Shown here one piece after another: positions 42,755-52,206 of a stretch of 64,000 nucleotides of DNA. Under the pieces are notes generated by a model, which was not told where the DNA came from, did not search any database, and worked only from the letters and a program-made list of their open reading frames with translations. Source of the stretch: Candidatus Bilophila faecipullorum (GTDB lineage: Bacteria > Desulfobacterota > Desulfovibrionia > Desulfovibrionales > Desulfovibrionaceae); the NCBI GenBank assembly GCA_944326695.1, contig CALVEZ010000012.1, positions 1 to 64,000 on the forward strand, in the 5' to 3' direction. The first letter of the stretch is position 1; each line of letters starts with the position of its first letter. A program made the translations under genes and the position numbers.

Positions 42755-43879
42755 TTATAGAGATGAACGGCGCCTGCGGCACGCCTCGGCGTACACGGCC
42801 AGCGTCTGTTGAAGAAAATCCTCGTCGCGCAGAGTGGCGATGCGTTCCGAACACGTCCGGGCCAAATCCCCGCGCCACGCCGCGTCAACGACGGCACGCC
42901 GCAAGAGGGCCGTCAGCGCGTCCACGTCGCCCGGCGCGGCCAAAGCCTCGGCAGGCAGCAAATCCGGCATGACGCCGACCGAAGTGGAAACGAGCGGGCG
43001 TCCGCAGGCCATGATTTCGAGCGCGGCCCGGGCGATGGTCTCCGACCAGAGGGAGGCGATGACGCCCACGTCCAGCGCCGAGAGGCAGGCGGCCACGTCA
43101 CCCACGCGGCCCGTGATGGTCACATGTTTCTCCATGCCCGCCTCGCGTATCCATGCCTCGACCTCTTCCTGCAGGGTGGCCGTGGAAAAACCGATGAGGA
43201 GCAGACGGACGGGAAGGCCCTCAGCCACCAGACGGCGGATGGCTTCTATGGTTTCCTTTTGCCCCTTCACGAGATCGAAACGCCCCAGCAGGCCAACGAC
43301 GCAATCCCCGTCCGCGAAGCCGTAGCGGGCGCGGACCGCCGCCCTGCCCTCGGGATCAAAACGGAAACGCCGGGTGTCCACCCCGCCCAGAATGGTATGC
43401 AAACGCTGCGGCGGCACGCCCATAGGCCCGGCAAAATAGCGCGCCATCACCGAATTGGTGGCGATGACCGCATCGGCCACCTTCGTGTGCAGCATCCGGT
43501 TCGGCCAGTTGCCTTTGGGCAGGCGCTGATCGCCCCGCGTGCGCACCAGCGCATAGCCGCCGGCCTCCTTGAGCGCGCCCCAAAAAAGAAAGGATTCCCC
43601 CCGGTGGCAGTTGACCACATCCGGCCTGAAATCCTTCACGAGCCGCCGCATATCGCGGATAAGACCGGGAAAAGCCAGCGGATTTTTGGCGTTGAGCGGC
43701 AGGGCCAGCGGCTCCAGCCCCAGTTCCTGCGCCTTGCGGAAGGTGTCGGTACCTTCAAGGGCCACCACGCGGCTTTCATGCCCGGCGGCGTTGAGCAGGC
43801 GCGCCAGTTCCACCCCGTACCATGCGGTAGCGTTGAACCAGCGGACATTGACCACCTGAATCGTGCGGAAAGAAGACAT
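42755..43879 (-). CDS. GT4-family glycosyltransferase
   Basis: A 374-residue GT-B-fold glycosyltransferase. The N-terminal acceptor half has VVNVRWFNATAWYGVELARL, in place of the usual GGxE pattern. The donor half has GRFDLVKGQKETIEAIRRL, RLLLIGFSTATLQEE, TGRVGDVAACLSALDVGVI and the E-x7-E motif SETIARAALEIMACGRPLVS. This fits family GT4, often in lipopolysaccharide core or O-antigen synthesis; sugar and acceptor are unknown. ATG 43879 is chosen because the fold begins directly after it; the ribosome-binding site (CCGGAT) is weak and the frame runs open upstream without homology. Transcribed with ltaE. Confidence 0.83.
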   Translation of the reverse strand: MSSFRTIQVVNVRWFNATAWYGVELARLLNAAGHESRVVALEGTDTFRKAQELGLEPLALPLNAKNPLAFPGLIRDMRRLVKDFRPDVVNCHRGESFLFWGALKEAGGYALVRTRGDQRLPKGNWPNRMLHTKVADAVIATNSVMARYFAGPMGVPPQRLHTILGGVDTRRFRFDPEGRAAVRARYGFADGDCVVGLLGRFDLVKGQKETIEAIRRLVAEGLPVRLLLIGFSTATLQEEVEAWIREAGMEKHVTITGRVGDVAACLSALDVGVIASLWSETIARAALEIMACGRPLVSTSVGVMPDLLPAEALAAPGDVDALTALLRRAVVDAAWRGDLARTCSERIATLRDEDFLQQTLAVYAEACRRRRSSL

Positions 43880-44104
43880 CGGCAATCCGGGAAAAAGTGA
43901 CGATTCCCTGCTGTAGCATAAGGGCGGCGCAGGGACAAGAACGCCGCACCCTACCCAGCGGCAGCACGGCGCGCCCGTATCCTCGGCATCCTGGGCCTTA
44001 CCCACCATGGGAACAAGGCCGCCATCCTCTTGCCGCCGCAATCCTTTTCCCGTTTTTCCAGCCCACCACGGCCCTGCCCTCAAGAATTTGCCCCTCAACA
44101 CGAA

Positions 44105-44131
44105 AAGCGGCGACCGCACAGGCCGCCGCTT
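44105..44131 (-). terminator. Rho-independent terminator after the cytochrome c gene
   Basis: AAGCGGCG (44105-44112) pairs with CGCCGCTT (44124-44131); on the minus strand the stem ends in TTTT, 28 bases after the cytochrome stop. Confidence 0.7.
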
Positions 44132-44158
44132 CAAGCAAAGGGGGTTAAGACCCTTTCG

Positions 44159-44536
44159 TTACATCTTGTTTATGTACGCCGCCAGATCAAGCAACTGCTG
44201 ATCGGACAAGGGCGCGAGCACTTTGTGCATCCCGGCCATCTTCGGATCGGTATAGGTACCACTCTGATAGGCTTTCATCTTGTTCATGAGGTCGGAAATG
44301 GACTTTCCAGCCATGCCGTTGCCATTCAGAGTATGACAGGGGACGCAACTGTCGTAGAGCGCGGCGCCCTCCGACGGATTGCCGCCGTCCGGCCATTGCT
44401 GCGCCGGAGCGGGAGCCTGAGATTCGGTGACCACTTCAAGCTGGCCCTGCGGCGGAGCCATCTGCGCCTGCACCGCGCCCGCCGCGAAGAGCAGAGGGGC
44501 CGCCATGACAGCGGCGTATTTCAGGAAAGAGCGCAT
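44159..44536 (-). CDS. Periplasmic class I cytochrome c (c553-like)
   Basis: A 125-residue monoheme cytochrome c. The signal peptide is residues about 1-25 (ending GAVQAQ). A proline/alanine-rich linker leads to the heme site CVPCHTLNG; the axial Met is probably in KMAGMHKVLAPLSD, and LLDLAAYINKM is the usual last helix. Desulfovibrio c553 is the electron acceptor of some periplasmic formate dehydrogenases, so a link with the formate dehydrogenase of this window is possible but not adjacent. The ATG at 44536 is chosen because AGGAGG lies seven bases upstream; the ATG at 44542 is only one base from it. Confidence 0.85.
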   Translation of the reverse strand: MRSFLKYAAVMAAPLLFAAGAVQAQMAPPQGQLEVVTESQAPAPAQQWPDGGNPSEGAALYDSCVPCHTLNGNGMAGKSISDLMNKMKAYQSGTYTDPKMAGMHKVLAPLSDQQLLDLAAYINKM

Positions 44537-44731
44537 AGACATTCCTCCTCGAAAAGTCTTTGATTTCCTGCAGGATACGCCGCATTACGGAGCAAACAAT
44601 GATTATCAGGAAGCAAGGGACGCTCTCCCGCCGGGTTCCCGCGCCCCGCGCTCCCGCCAGCCCGCGCAAAAGATGGCCTCGCCGCAAAGCCCGCCCCAGC
44701 GTTACAAGCCCTCCTGAAAGACAGGGCCCTT

Positions 44732-45253
44732 TTACCGCTGTCCCTCCGTCTCTGCCACGGACCGCCGGAAAAGGCGCCCTTCCGTCCCCGGAACCGGTGC
44801 GAAGCCGCAACGCTCCAAGACACGCCGCGAAGGGGTGTTTCCCTTTTCTATTTCGGCCATGATCGCGCAAACGCCCGCTTGCGCCAGCGCCCATGCCGAC
44901 AGGGCGCCGAGGGCTTCGGCCATCAGGCCCCGGCCCCGGTACGCCTCGCGCAGGCCGTAGCCGATTTCCACGCCGCCTGCCGTGTCGGGAGGGGCCATGA
45001 AACAAGCGCTGCCCACGGCGATCCCCTCATCCCGTAAAACCATCTGCCAGCTCGTCATCCACGGGAAAGCGCCCTCCCGTTGCCGGGCCGCCGCAAAAAG
45101 GCCGCGCATGGCTTCCCGCAGGTGGCCGCGCGGGGGCGGCACCTGCCGGATGCCGAGCGCCTCGGCCAAACGCCGGGGGCTTTGCAGCCACATCCGGCAC
45201 TGGGCCGGGGTCAAGGGGATGATGCGCAGGCGCGGGGTATCAAGCTCGTACAT
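44732..45253 (-). CDS. GNAT-family N-acetyltransferase (RimJ/RimL type)
   Basis: A 173-residue acetyltransferase. It starts ELDTPRLRIIPLTPAQCRMW, the RimJ/RimL pattern. The acetyl-CoA loop reads GLREAYRGRGLMAEALGALS and the last conserved block is IEKGNTPSRRVLERCGF. Members acetylate ribosomal proteins, other proteins or small amines; no substrate can be named. Its ATG lies three bases after the stop of the MocR-type gene, so both are one transcript. The proximity suggests a shared role but gives no function. Confidence 0.83.
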   Translation of the reverse strand: MYELDTPRLRIIPLTPAQCRMWLQSPRRLAEALGIRQVPPPRGHLREAMRGLFAAARQREGAFPWMTSWQMVLRDEGIAVGSACFMAPPDTAGGVEIGYGLREAYRGRGLMAEALGALSAWALAQAGVCAIMAEIEKGNTPSRRVLERCGFAPVPGTEGRLFRRSVAETEGQR

Positions 45254-45256
45254 GCC

Positions 45257-46615
45257 TTACCCGTGCAGCATCCCCGCCAGCGTGGCCAGCGCCTCGGCAA
45301 AGGCTTCGCGCGTGCGCACGCCACCGAAGGCGAGGCGGACCCCCTGTTCCGGCGCGGTGTGGCTCAAGGCGAAAAGATCGCTGCCCGCGACGATGATCCC
45401 ACGCTGGCGGGCGGCTTCGGAAAAGGCCACGGACGCCCACGGATCGGGCAGTTTCAGCCAGCCGAAAAAGCCCGTGGTTCGCGTCTCCAGCGGGAAACCG
45501 TCCAGAAGCCGCCGGGCCAGCGCGTTGCGGGCCGCCGCCTCCCGGCGTTTGGAAGCGAGCACGCGATCCGCCGTGCCGTTGCATATCCACATGGCCGCCA
45601 GTTCCGCCATGAGCGGAGGAGCCATCGAAATGGTGTAGGAAATCGTTTTTTCCAGTTCGGCGTAACAGGCATCGGGCGGGCAGAGGTAGGCGATGCGCAG
45701 GCCGCCGCTGAGCGCCTCGCTGGTGGAGGCGATGAAGCAACAGCGTTCCGGGGCGAGCGAGGCCAGCGGAGGGAGGTTGTGCTCCAGCGACAGCGCGTAA
45801 ACGTCATCCTCAATGATCATGATGTCGTAATGGCGGCAGATGTCCACCAGCTCCCGACGCCTGTACTCGGGAATCTGGGCCAGCGTGGGGTTCTGGCAGG
45901 TGGGCATGAGATACAGCCCCTTCACCGTTCCCGCGCGGCAGGCGGCCTCCAGCGAGTCCGGCAACATGCCCCCCTCGTCCATACGGATGGGGGTCAGGTT
46001 GAGGCGAAGACGGCGGGCAAGCTGCTTCAACAGGGGATAGCTCAAATGCTCGGCGGCGATGCGGTCCCCGGGGTTGAACAGGGAGGCGAGCACGGTGAGC
46101 AGGGCGTGCTGCGCCCCGGCGCAGACCAGCAGATTATCCGGGGAAACGCGCAGGCCGTAACGAGCGGCCCAGAGCGCGCCCGCCTCCCGATGGCGCAAGA
46201 GACCGCGCGGCTGCTGGTAGTGGCCCAGGTCCCGCAGGTCCGCGCTGCGCGAGAGCTCGGCCACGGCCTCGTTCAAATCCGGGTTGAGATGCTCGAAGGG
46301 CGCGATGAAGCCCAGATCGTGCATCCGGCCCACCCCCTGATAGACATCCACGTCATGGCAAGGCGCGGCGACAAAAGTCCCCCGGCCCGTGACGCCCACG
46401 GTCAGGCCGCGCTGTGCGGCCTCGGCGTAGCCCCGGCTCACCGTGCCGACGGTCACACCAAGCGTTTCCGCCAGATCGCGGTGCGTGGGCAGAGATTCGC
46501 CCGGAGCCAGCGCGCCTTCCGCCACGCCGCGCGCGATGGCGTCCGCGACCAAAACGTATTTGGCCGCGCCGGGGCGCTCTTGCGCCTCCTGCTGATACAA
46601 ATGGAGCAACTTCAT
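45257..46615 (-). CDS. MocR-type GntR/aminotransferase-fold regulator lacking the PLP lysine
   Basis: A 452-residue MocR-type regulator. The N-terminal GntR winged helix reads YVLVADAIARGVAEGAL, LPTHRDLAETLGVTVGTVSRG and GVTGRGTFVA. The rest has an aminotransferase fold with GAQHALLTVLASLFNPGD, PTCQNPT and IIEDDVYAL (PLP-contact Asn, Asp and Tyr). The Schiff-base motif, normally S-x-S-K, reads STSEALSGGLRIAYL: codon 300 is GAG (45716-45718) instead of a lysine codon. The other cofactor residues are kept, so the protein may bind ligand without covalent PLP, or may have lost cofactor sensing. It is transcribed with the GNAT gene. Confidence 0.88.
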   Translation of the reverse strand: MKLLHLYQQEAQERPGAAKYVLVADAIARGVAEGALAPGESLPTHRDLAETLGVTVGTVSRGYAEAAQRGLTVGVTGRGTFVAAPCHDVDVYQGVGRMHDLGFIAPFEHLNPDLNEAVAELSRSADLRDLGHYQQPRGLLRHREAGALWAARYGLRVSPDNLLVCAGAQHALLTVLASLFNPGDRIAAEHLSYPLLKQLARRLRLNLTPIRMDEGGMLPDSLEAACRAGTVKGLYLMPTCQNPTLAQIPEYRRRELVDICRHYDIMIIEDDVYALSLEHNLPPLASLAPERCCFIASTSEALSGGLRIAYLCPPDACYAELEKTISYTISMAPPLMAELAAMWICNGTADRVLASKRREAAARNALARRLLDGFPLETRTTGFFGWLKLPDPWASVAFSEAARQRGIIVAGSDLFALSHTAPEQGVRLAFGGVRTREAFAEALATLAGMLHG

Positions 46616-46877
46616 GAGAAGGGCCTACGTATCCGCCCTTCCCTTGTCAAGACGCCGGGCTCGGGCGGACAAGGCCGGGGCGTTCCGCTTGCCGCCTTCA
46701 TGGAAAAAGAAACGCTACACGACCGGCCTCATGAATGTACCGTCCAAGAAAAGCCGAGGTTTCCTAGAAACAAGCGGAGGACGGCAAAGACGGCGCGCCA
46801 TCAAGAGGCCGTTTTTTCCTTGTACGCAGCTCGTTGGAAAAACAGCCTTGCAGCAAAGGTTCTTATAACGGCTGAAT

Positions 46878-47726
46878 CTAGGCGCGTCGGGCCTTGAGCG
46901 CATCCAGAAGGGCCGCCGTCACCCGCAGACCGCCCTTGCCCCGGCCAAGACGCACCCCGGGCTTGGCCGTGCCGTGATAGTCCGAACCGCCGCTGACGCC
47001 AAGCCCGTAGCGGGCGGCGAGGTCGACGCAAAAACGCTCGTCACGGCTGGAATGTTCACTGTGATAGGCTTCGATGGCCCCGAGTCCGGCCTCTTTGAGG
47101 CGGGGGACGATCTCGTTAAACCACGCCGCCGGGCAGCGGATGAGCATGGGATGCGCGAAGCTCACCACGACCCCGGGCCCGGCCAGCAAGCGCACGCCCT
47201 CCTCGGGCGAAGGCAACGAACGGGGCACGTAGGCCGCGCCGTAATAGCCGAGATAAAGCTCGAATGCCTGCGCGAAGGTGGATACGATGCCGCGCTTTTG
47301 AAGCACCCGGGCGATGTGGGGCCGCCCCACCGACTCGCCTTTCGCCTCCTCAAGCACCTCGTCGTAGGAGACGGCAATCCCGAGGCCGCGCAGCTTTTCG
47401 AGCATCTCACGGTTGCGTTCCTCCCGCAGCGTGCGCAGACGAGCCAGCGCAGCTTCCAGCGGCGCGCAGTCCCGGGGCAGCCACAGGCCCAGCAGGTGGA
47501 TTTCCCCGTACTGCCCCTGTACGCCCAATTCGCAGCCTCGAATGACCTCCACGCCGAAATCCCGCCCGGCGGCCTCGGCCTCGTCAAGGCCGGAAATGGT
47601 ATCGTGATCCGTGACGGCGACGGCGGCGAGGCCCGCCTCGGCAGCCTTGCGGATCAGGCCGCGCGGCGTATCCGTGCCGTCCGAGGCCGTGGTGTGCGTA
47701 TGCAAATCAACAAAACGGGGCTGCAT
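46878..47726 (-). CDS. PHP-domain phosphoesterase (TrpH/YciV family)
   Basis: A 282-residue metal-dependent phosphoesterase. PHP metal ligands are visible in FVDLHTHTTASDGTDTPRGL, VAVTDHDTISGL, GCELGVQGQYGEIHLLG, SFAHPML, AIEAYHSEHS and GGSDYHG. E. coli YciV (RNase AM) removes 3'-phosphoadenosine and RNA ends; this relative is likely to act on nucleotides, with the substrate inferred from family only. ATG 47726 follows GGCAGGAGGATAT. It is a single-gene unit and is divergent from the Trm112-like gene. Confidence 0.87.
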   Translation of the reverse strand: MQPRFVDLHTHTTASDGTDTPRGLIRKAAEAGLAAVAVTDHDTISGLDEAEAAGRDFGVEVIRGCELGVQGQYGEIHLLGLWLPRDCAPLEAALARLRTLREERNREMLEKLRGLGIAVSYDEVLEEAKGESVGRPHIARVLQKRGIVSTFAQAFELYLGYYGAAYVPRSLPSPEEGVRLLAGPGVVVSFAHPMLIRCPAAWFNEIVPRLKEAGLGAIEAYHSEHSSRDERFCVDLAARYGLGVSGGSDYHGTAKPGVRLGRGKGGLRVTAALLDALKARRA

Positions 47727-47831
47727 ATATCCTCCTGCCGCGCCGGGCGGGGCGGCGAAGCGGCTTGTCCTCCCTTGCGGAAGGGGCTACACTCATCCAA
47801 ATCGTCAACAACGCGCCAAGGAGACGCTTTC

Positions 47832-48035
47832 ATGGCTCTGAATCCCGAATTGCTTTCCCTGCTCGCCTGCCCGGTGTGCCGGGGAGACGTAGAACCTGTG
47901 GACAACGAAACCGGGCTCGAATGCGCGGCCTGCGGCCTCGTCTATCCGGTCCGCGACGCCATTCCCATCATGCTCCCGGAAGAAGCGGTGCGCAAAGAAG
48001 ACTGGGAACGCGGCCAGCGGAAAAAATCCCGCTGA
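47832..48035 (+). CDS. Trm112-family small zinc-finger-like protein
   Basis: A 67-residue protein. The pattern LLACPVCRGDVEPV and ECAACGLVYPVRDAIPIMLPEEA fits the Trm112/YcaR family, with four cysteines that probably bind zinc. In eukaryotes and archaea Trm112 activates methyltransferases; in bacteria the role is not settled. ATG 47832 is set by AAGGAGACGCTTTC. A strong terminator follows 85 bases downstream. Confidence 0.88.
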   Translation: MALNPELLSLLACPVCRGDVEPVDNETGLECAACGLVYPVRDAIPIMLPEEAVRKEDWERGQRKKSR

Positions 48036-48120
48036 AGCGTGTGCTGAAGCGTGTCCGGTCCCATTGCAACCGGGCCGCGCGAGAGCAGCCCGCACCTCAT
48101 CAGCCGCCCTTTCCGAGGCA

Positions 48121-48152
48121 AGCGCCGGGGAAAATTCCCCCGGCGCTTTTTT
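48121..48152 (+). terminator. Strong Rho-independent terminator after the Trm112-like gene
   Basis: AGCGCCGGGG (48121-48130) pairs perfectly with CCCCGGCGCT (48138-48147) and runs into six Ts. The rest of the interval 48036-48352 shows no gene. Confidence 0.88.
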
Positions 48153-48352
48153 CATATAATTCAATAAAAGGAAGACGCCTCTGCCCCTGCGAAGGGCCGG
48201 GCCGCCGTCCCCCTTCAATAACCGCTCCCTAAACCCATTGTACCAAAACCACGGCAGTGGCGGCAACGCTACTCTGAGAGGGGCCTTGCAGGGCAGCCAA
48301 TCGGAAGAAGGGGCCGCGACCGGCTGGGCAAGGGGCACTGAGCCTGCCGAGG

Positions 48353-49090
48353 CTAGTCATCCACCGGGAAAAGCGGGCTCTTGAGGGACATGCTGCCGAG
48401 GAAAGCCCCAAGATAGCGGGCGTCCAGCGTCTTGATGTACGGCGCGGGCGCGGCGGGTGCGGACGAACCGCCGAACTGCACGGCAAAGACGCGGGCGGCC
48501 CGTTCCGAGAAGGCCCGTACCTCCGGATCATAGAGCGGCACTTCCGCCGCACCTTCAAGGGAGGCGGGCAAGGGCTCACGGTACTCAAGAATGATCTTGG
48601 CGCGGTCGAAATCGTCCCGCGCGGCGTAGCGCTGCGCAAGCCAGCGCAGGGAAGCTTGCCGTTCCTTGTCCGCGAAAAGCGGCGCAAAGGCATCCTTCTC
48701 GCCGCTTACGATGCGGATCGTACCGTAAAAGCTCTCGTTTCCGAACAGCGCGCCCGGCGTTTCCTGACCAAGCGGCCCGCTGAACGTGAGCGGGTCCCAC
48801 TCCCATGCGTTGTTGGGGACAAGGGAGAGGGCGACCACCGCGAAGGGCGCGGCGGCATCCGTCCCGTAGACGGAAACCAGCGTTTCGGGGAACTGATAGC
48901 CTTGATCCGTGCGCACGAAAGGCGAAATCTGCCCGTGCGCCATCAGGGGCAGGGACGGCACCGTAATGGTTACGTCGGGCCGCTGGGGGGAAACCAGCGC
49001 GGCCCCTTCAAAGCCCCGGTAGAAGGGCGTACACGCCGCAAGCAGGCACGCCAGCGCGCACCACAAGAGACAGCAACGTATCGTTTTCAT
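48353..49090 (-). CDS. Lipoprotein of unknown function
   Basis: A 245-residue exported lipoprotein. The signal peptide ends in a lipobox LLAAC with Cys20. The mature part begins TPFYRGFEGAALVSPQRPDV and is mainly polar, with no repeat, coiled coil or catalytic motif I can identify. It resembles lipoproteins I associate with Desulfovibrio genomes, but I cannot name the family with confidence. The ATG at 49090 is preferred over 49093 because GGAGG then has five rather than two bases of spacing. Confidence 0.75.
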   Translation of the reverse strand: MKTIRCCLLWCALACLLAACTPFYRGFEGAALVSPQRPDVTITVPSLPLMAHGQISPFVRTDQGYQFPETLVSVYGTDAAAPFAVVALSLVPNNAWEWDPLTFSGPLGQETPGALFGNESFYGTIRIVSGEKDAFAPLFADKERQASLRWLAQRYAARDDFDRAKIILEYREPLPASLEGAAEVPLYDPEVRAFSERAARVFAVQFGGSSAPAAPAPYIKTLDARYLGAFLGSMSLKSPLFPVDD

Positions 49091-49342
49091 CATGACCTCC
49101 AAAAGGAAAGGGGTTGTCCGGCATTCCCCATGTTCAGCCTCGGCCAGACGCCTGCGGCAGAGCCGCCTTTTTCCAAGCGGGCCGCATTCCACAGACGAAA
49201 GCGCATCCCGGCGTAGCGCCGCTGCACCTTCGCCGCCCCTTCCCGGGGGAAACATCGGCTGCGGGCGGACGGGGGCTAAGGCTGAGCCTACCCTCACCGG
49301 CCCTGAAACGCCACCCCTTTTCCCCGCAGAAAGCCGGACACC

Positions 49343-49372
49343 AAAAAGAGGAAAGGGAACCCCTCTCCTCTT
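49343..49372 (-). terminator. Terminator of the dcw cluster after ftsZ
   Basis: A 12-bp stem with one G-U pair (49346-49357 with 49361-49372) and a 3-base loop ends in TTTTT on the minus strand, 39 bases after the ftsZ stop. The rest of 49091-49410 has no recognisable gene. Confidence 0.8.
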
Positions 49373-49410
49373 CCTGCATCTTACGGTGTAAACGTCTGGA
49401 GTTTGGCGCG

Positions 49411-50703
49411 TCAGTTCGCCTGTTTGCGGATGAACGTGGGCAGTTCGATCTCTTCTTCCTCAAAGATGAACTCTTCCCGGCCGGGGGCGTGGCTGGACTG
49501 CTTGGCCCGCTGCTCGCGATCCCGCAGGATCGTGGGGATGATAAGCTCCTCTTCGGAGAAGTTGCCCACCGGGCGCGGCATACGCATACGCGAGACGGGC
49601 CGTTCTTCCATGAGGCCGGGCTTTTGATAGTTGAGGCCCGGGTGCGGCGCGGCGGCGGGCTGCGCCTGCTGGACGGGACGCTGCGGCTGCGTGCGGATGG
49701 AGGCGACGTTGGCCTGCCCCTGCACAGCCTTGGGCGCGGCGCTGCCCTCAATGCCGGTGGCGATGACCGTGACGCGGATTTCGTCCCCGGCGCTCTCGTC
49801 CGTGGCGCAACCGATGATGATGTTGGTGTCGGCTTCGCCCAGCGCGTCGTTGATGTAGGCGGACGCGTCGTTGAATTCCTCGAAGAGCAAGTCCTCGTTG
49901 GCCGTGATGTTGATGAGCACGGCCTTGGCTCCGGCAATGGACACGTCTTCGAGCAGCGGGCTGGTGATGGCCTTGCGCGCCGCTTCGATGGCGCGGCCTT
50001 CCCCGGCGGCGACGCCCGCGCCCATCATGGCGAGGCCGGACACGCTCATGACCGTGCGCACGTCGGCAAAGTCCACGTTGATGAGGCCCGGCACGGTGAT
50101 GAGGTCGGAAATGCCCCGCACGGCACGGTGCAGCACGTCGTCGGCGCATTTCAGCATGTCGCTGAGCTTCGCCTTTTTGGGCGCGATGGTGAGGAGCCGG
50201 TTATTGGGGATCGTGATCAGGCTGTCCACGTTTTCCCGCAGTTCAGCGATCCCCTGCTCGGCGGCCCGGGCGCGCTTGGTTCCTTCAAAGAGGAAAGGCT
50301 TGGTCACGACGCCCACGGTCAGCGCGCCCATCTCGCGGGCGGCCTGCGCCACGATGGGGGCCGCGCCGGTGCCGGTGCCGCCGCCCATGCCCGCGGTCAC
50401 AAAGACCATATCGGCGTCCCCGATGGCGTCCTTGATCGCGCCGATGCTTTCCTGAGCGGCATCGCGGCCCACGTTGGGATCGGCGCCCGCGCCGAGCCCT
50501 TTGGTCAGCTTCTCGCCGATCTGGAGCTTGATTTCAGCCTTGGAGCGGAGCAAGGCCTGGGCGTCCGTATTGGCGCAGATGAAGGTGACCCCTTTCAGGC
50601 CTGCCATGATCATGTTCTGCACGGCGTTGCCGCCGCCGCCTCCGACGCCGATGACCTTGATATTCGCGGGGGGGGTATCCGCTTCAAACTGCATATCCAT
50701 CAT
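49411..50703 (-). CDS. ftsZ: Cell-division tubulin homologue FtsZ
   Basis: A 430-residue GTPase that forms the cytokinetic Z-ring. GTP-binding motif [12 protein letters not shown], the N-terminal glycine loop [17 protein letters not shown] and the T7 loop [11 protein letters not shown] are all intact. A variable linker (residues about 325-400, rich in Gln, Pro and Arg) leads to the conserved C-terminal tail [12 protein letters not shown], the docking site for FtsA and ZipA-like partners. AGGAGG precedes two possible ATGs (50703 and 50700). It is the last gene of the dcw cluster. Confidence 0.98.
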   Translation of the reverse strand: MMDMQFEADTPPANIKVIGVGGGGGNAVQNMIMAGLKGVTFICANTDAQALLRSKAEIKLQIGEKLTKGLGAGADPNVGRDAAQESIGAIKDAIGDADMVFVTAGMGGGTGTGAAPIVAQAAREMGALTVGVVTKPFLFEGTKRARAAEQGIAELRENVDSLITIPNNRLLTIAPKKAKLSDMLKCADDVLHRAVRGISDLITVPGLINVDFADVRTVMSVSGLAMMGAGVAAGEGRAIEAARKAITSPLLEDVSIAGAKAVLINITANEDLLFEEFNDASAYINDALGEADTNIIIGCATDESAGDEIRVTVIATGIEGSAAPKAVQGQANVASIRTQPQRPVQQAQPAAAPHPGLNYQKPGLMEERPVSRMRMPRPVGNFSEEELIIPTILRDREQRAKQSSHAPGREEFIFEEEEIELPTFIRKQAN

Positions 50704-50744
50704 AGCTCCTCCTCAAAAAAGAAAACGCGCTGGCCGCCCAGACG

Positions 50745-51977
50745 TCAGGAAATTTCGGAAAACCACTTCTTCATGCGCGACAGGATCGAATTGAAGACGT
50801 TCCCGTCGCTTCGGATACGGAACTTCTGCTCCATGCCTTCCTTCTCCGCGCCGAAGCGGAGCAGGCCCATGGCGGTGGCGAACTTGGGGCTGTTCACCAT
50901 GTCCTTGAGGCCGCCCACGTTGCGCGGGTAGCCGATACGCGTGGGCAGGTTGAAGACCTGCTCGCCCAGTTCCTGACAGCCCTCGATGAGGGCCGTCCCG
51001 CCCGTGAGCACCACGCCCGCGCCGATCATGTTCTTGAGCCCGGAACGGACCAGTTCCTGATCGAGCAGGGTGAGGATTTCCTCCATGCGGGGCTCGCAGA
51101 TTTCCGCAAGCACCTGGCGGGAAAGGCGACGCGGCGCGCGCCCGCCCACGCTCGGCACTTCAATGTATTCATCGGGGCGCACCATTTCGGCAATGGCCGC
51201 ACCGTGCTTGATCTTGATTTTCTCGGCCGCCGCCATGGGGGTCCGCAGCCCGAAAGCGATGTCGTTGGTCAGATTCTGCCCGCCCAGCGCGAGCACGCCC
51301 GTATGCTTGATGGAATCGTTCGCGAAAATGGCGATGTCGCAGGTGCCGCCTCCCAGATCGATGAGGGCGACGCCGATCTCGCGCTCCTCCTCCGTCAGCA
51401 CGGCCTTGGCCGAGGCGAGGGATTCCAGCACGATGTCGGAAACGTCAAGCCCGCTCTTGTGGCAGGAGCGCACGATGTTCTGGGCGGAAGTGACCGCGCC
51501 GGTGACGATGTGGACCTTCACCTCAAGGCGTACGCCCGCCATGCCGAGGGGATCGACGATGCCGCGCTGGTCATCGACGATGTATTCCTGCGGCAGGATA
51601 TGGATGACCTCGCGATCAAGGGGGATGGCCACGGCTTTTGCGGCGTCGAGCGCACGCTCAATGTCGCGGGGGGAGACTTCGCCGCCCTTGACCGCGATCA
51701 CGCCGTGGCTGTTGAAGCCCTTGATGTGGCTTCCGGCAATGCCCGCATAGACCGAACGGATTTCGCAACCGGCCATCAGCTCGGCCTCTTCCAGCGCCCT
51801 CTTGATGGATTGCACGGTCTGCTCAATATTGACCACCACGCCCTTACGCAGCCCGGTGGAAGGACTCGTACCGATCCCGACGATGTCCATGCCGCCGTTT
51901 TCGGTGGGTTCCCCCACTACCGCGCAGATTTTGGTGGTGCCGATGTCAAGACCGACTATCAACTCAGATTTGGACAT
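50745..51977 (-). CDS. ftsA: Cell-division actin homologue FtsA
   Basis: A 410-residue actin-like ATPase that ties FtsZ to the membrane and recruits later division proteins. It opens IVGLDIGTTKICAVVGEP and has the second phosphate loop LIDLGGGTCDIAIF and the adenosine loop VLTGGTALIEG. The 1C domain typical of FtsA lies near residues 85-165. The C-terminus RMKKWFSEIS is the amphipathic membrane-targeting helix. ATG 51977 follows GAAGGAGTAGCGC. A 229-base gap with a perfect palindrome precedes it, suggesting an additional promoter. Confidence 0.97.
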   Translation of the reverse strand: MSKSELIVGLDIGTTKICAVVGEPTENGGMDIVGIGTSPSTGLRKGVVVNIEQTVQSIKRALEEAELMAGCEIRSVYAGIAGSHIKGFNSHGVIAVKGGEVSPRDIERALDAAKAVAIPLDREVIHILPQEYIVDDQRGIVDPLGMAGVRLEVKVHIVTGAVTSAQNIVRSCHKSGLDVSDIVLESLASAKAVLTEEEREIGVALIDLGGGTCDIAIFANDSIKHTGVLALGGQNLTNDIAFGLRTPMAAAEKIKIKHGAAIAEMVRPDEYIEVPSVGGRAPRRLSRQVLAEICEPRMEEILTLLDQELVRSGLKNMIGAGVVLTGGTALIEGCQELGEQVFNLPTRIGYPRNVGGLKDMVNSPKFATAMGLLRFGAEKEGMEQKFRIRSDGNVFNSILSRMKKWFSEIS

Positions 51978-52010
51978 GCGCTACTCCTTCGCGCGTTTTG
52001 CAAACCATGC

Positions 52011-52030
52011 CGGTATGTTGCGACATACCG
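52011..52030. promoter_or_regulatory. Perfect 8-bp inverted repeat in the ftsQ-ftsA gap
   Basis: CGGTATGT-TGCG-ACATACCG lies 34 bases upstream of the ftsA start. It could be an operator or a 5' leader stem-loop; no U-tract follows on either strand. Confidence 0.5.
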
Positions 52031-52206
52031 ACCGATAAGCAATCAGACCCGAATCCATCATTCGGCAAAATACCACGGCGACGCAGGCGCATCGGGTACG
52101 CGGCATGTATCATAAATAAGGGCGCTTTCATACGGTTTCGCAGTCTGATACCCCGGGTACAGCATATTTTCCGCGAAAAGTCTAGAAAAATTCCACCTTA
52201 CAACCA

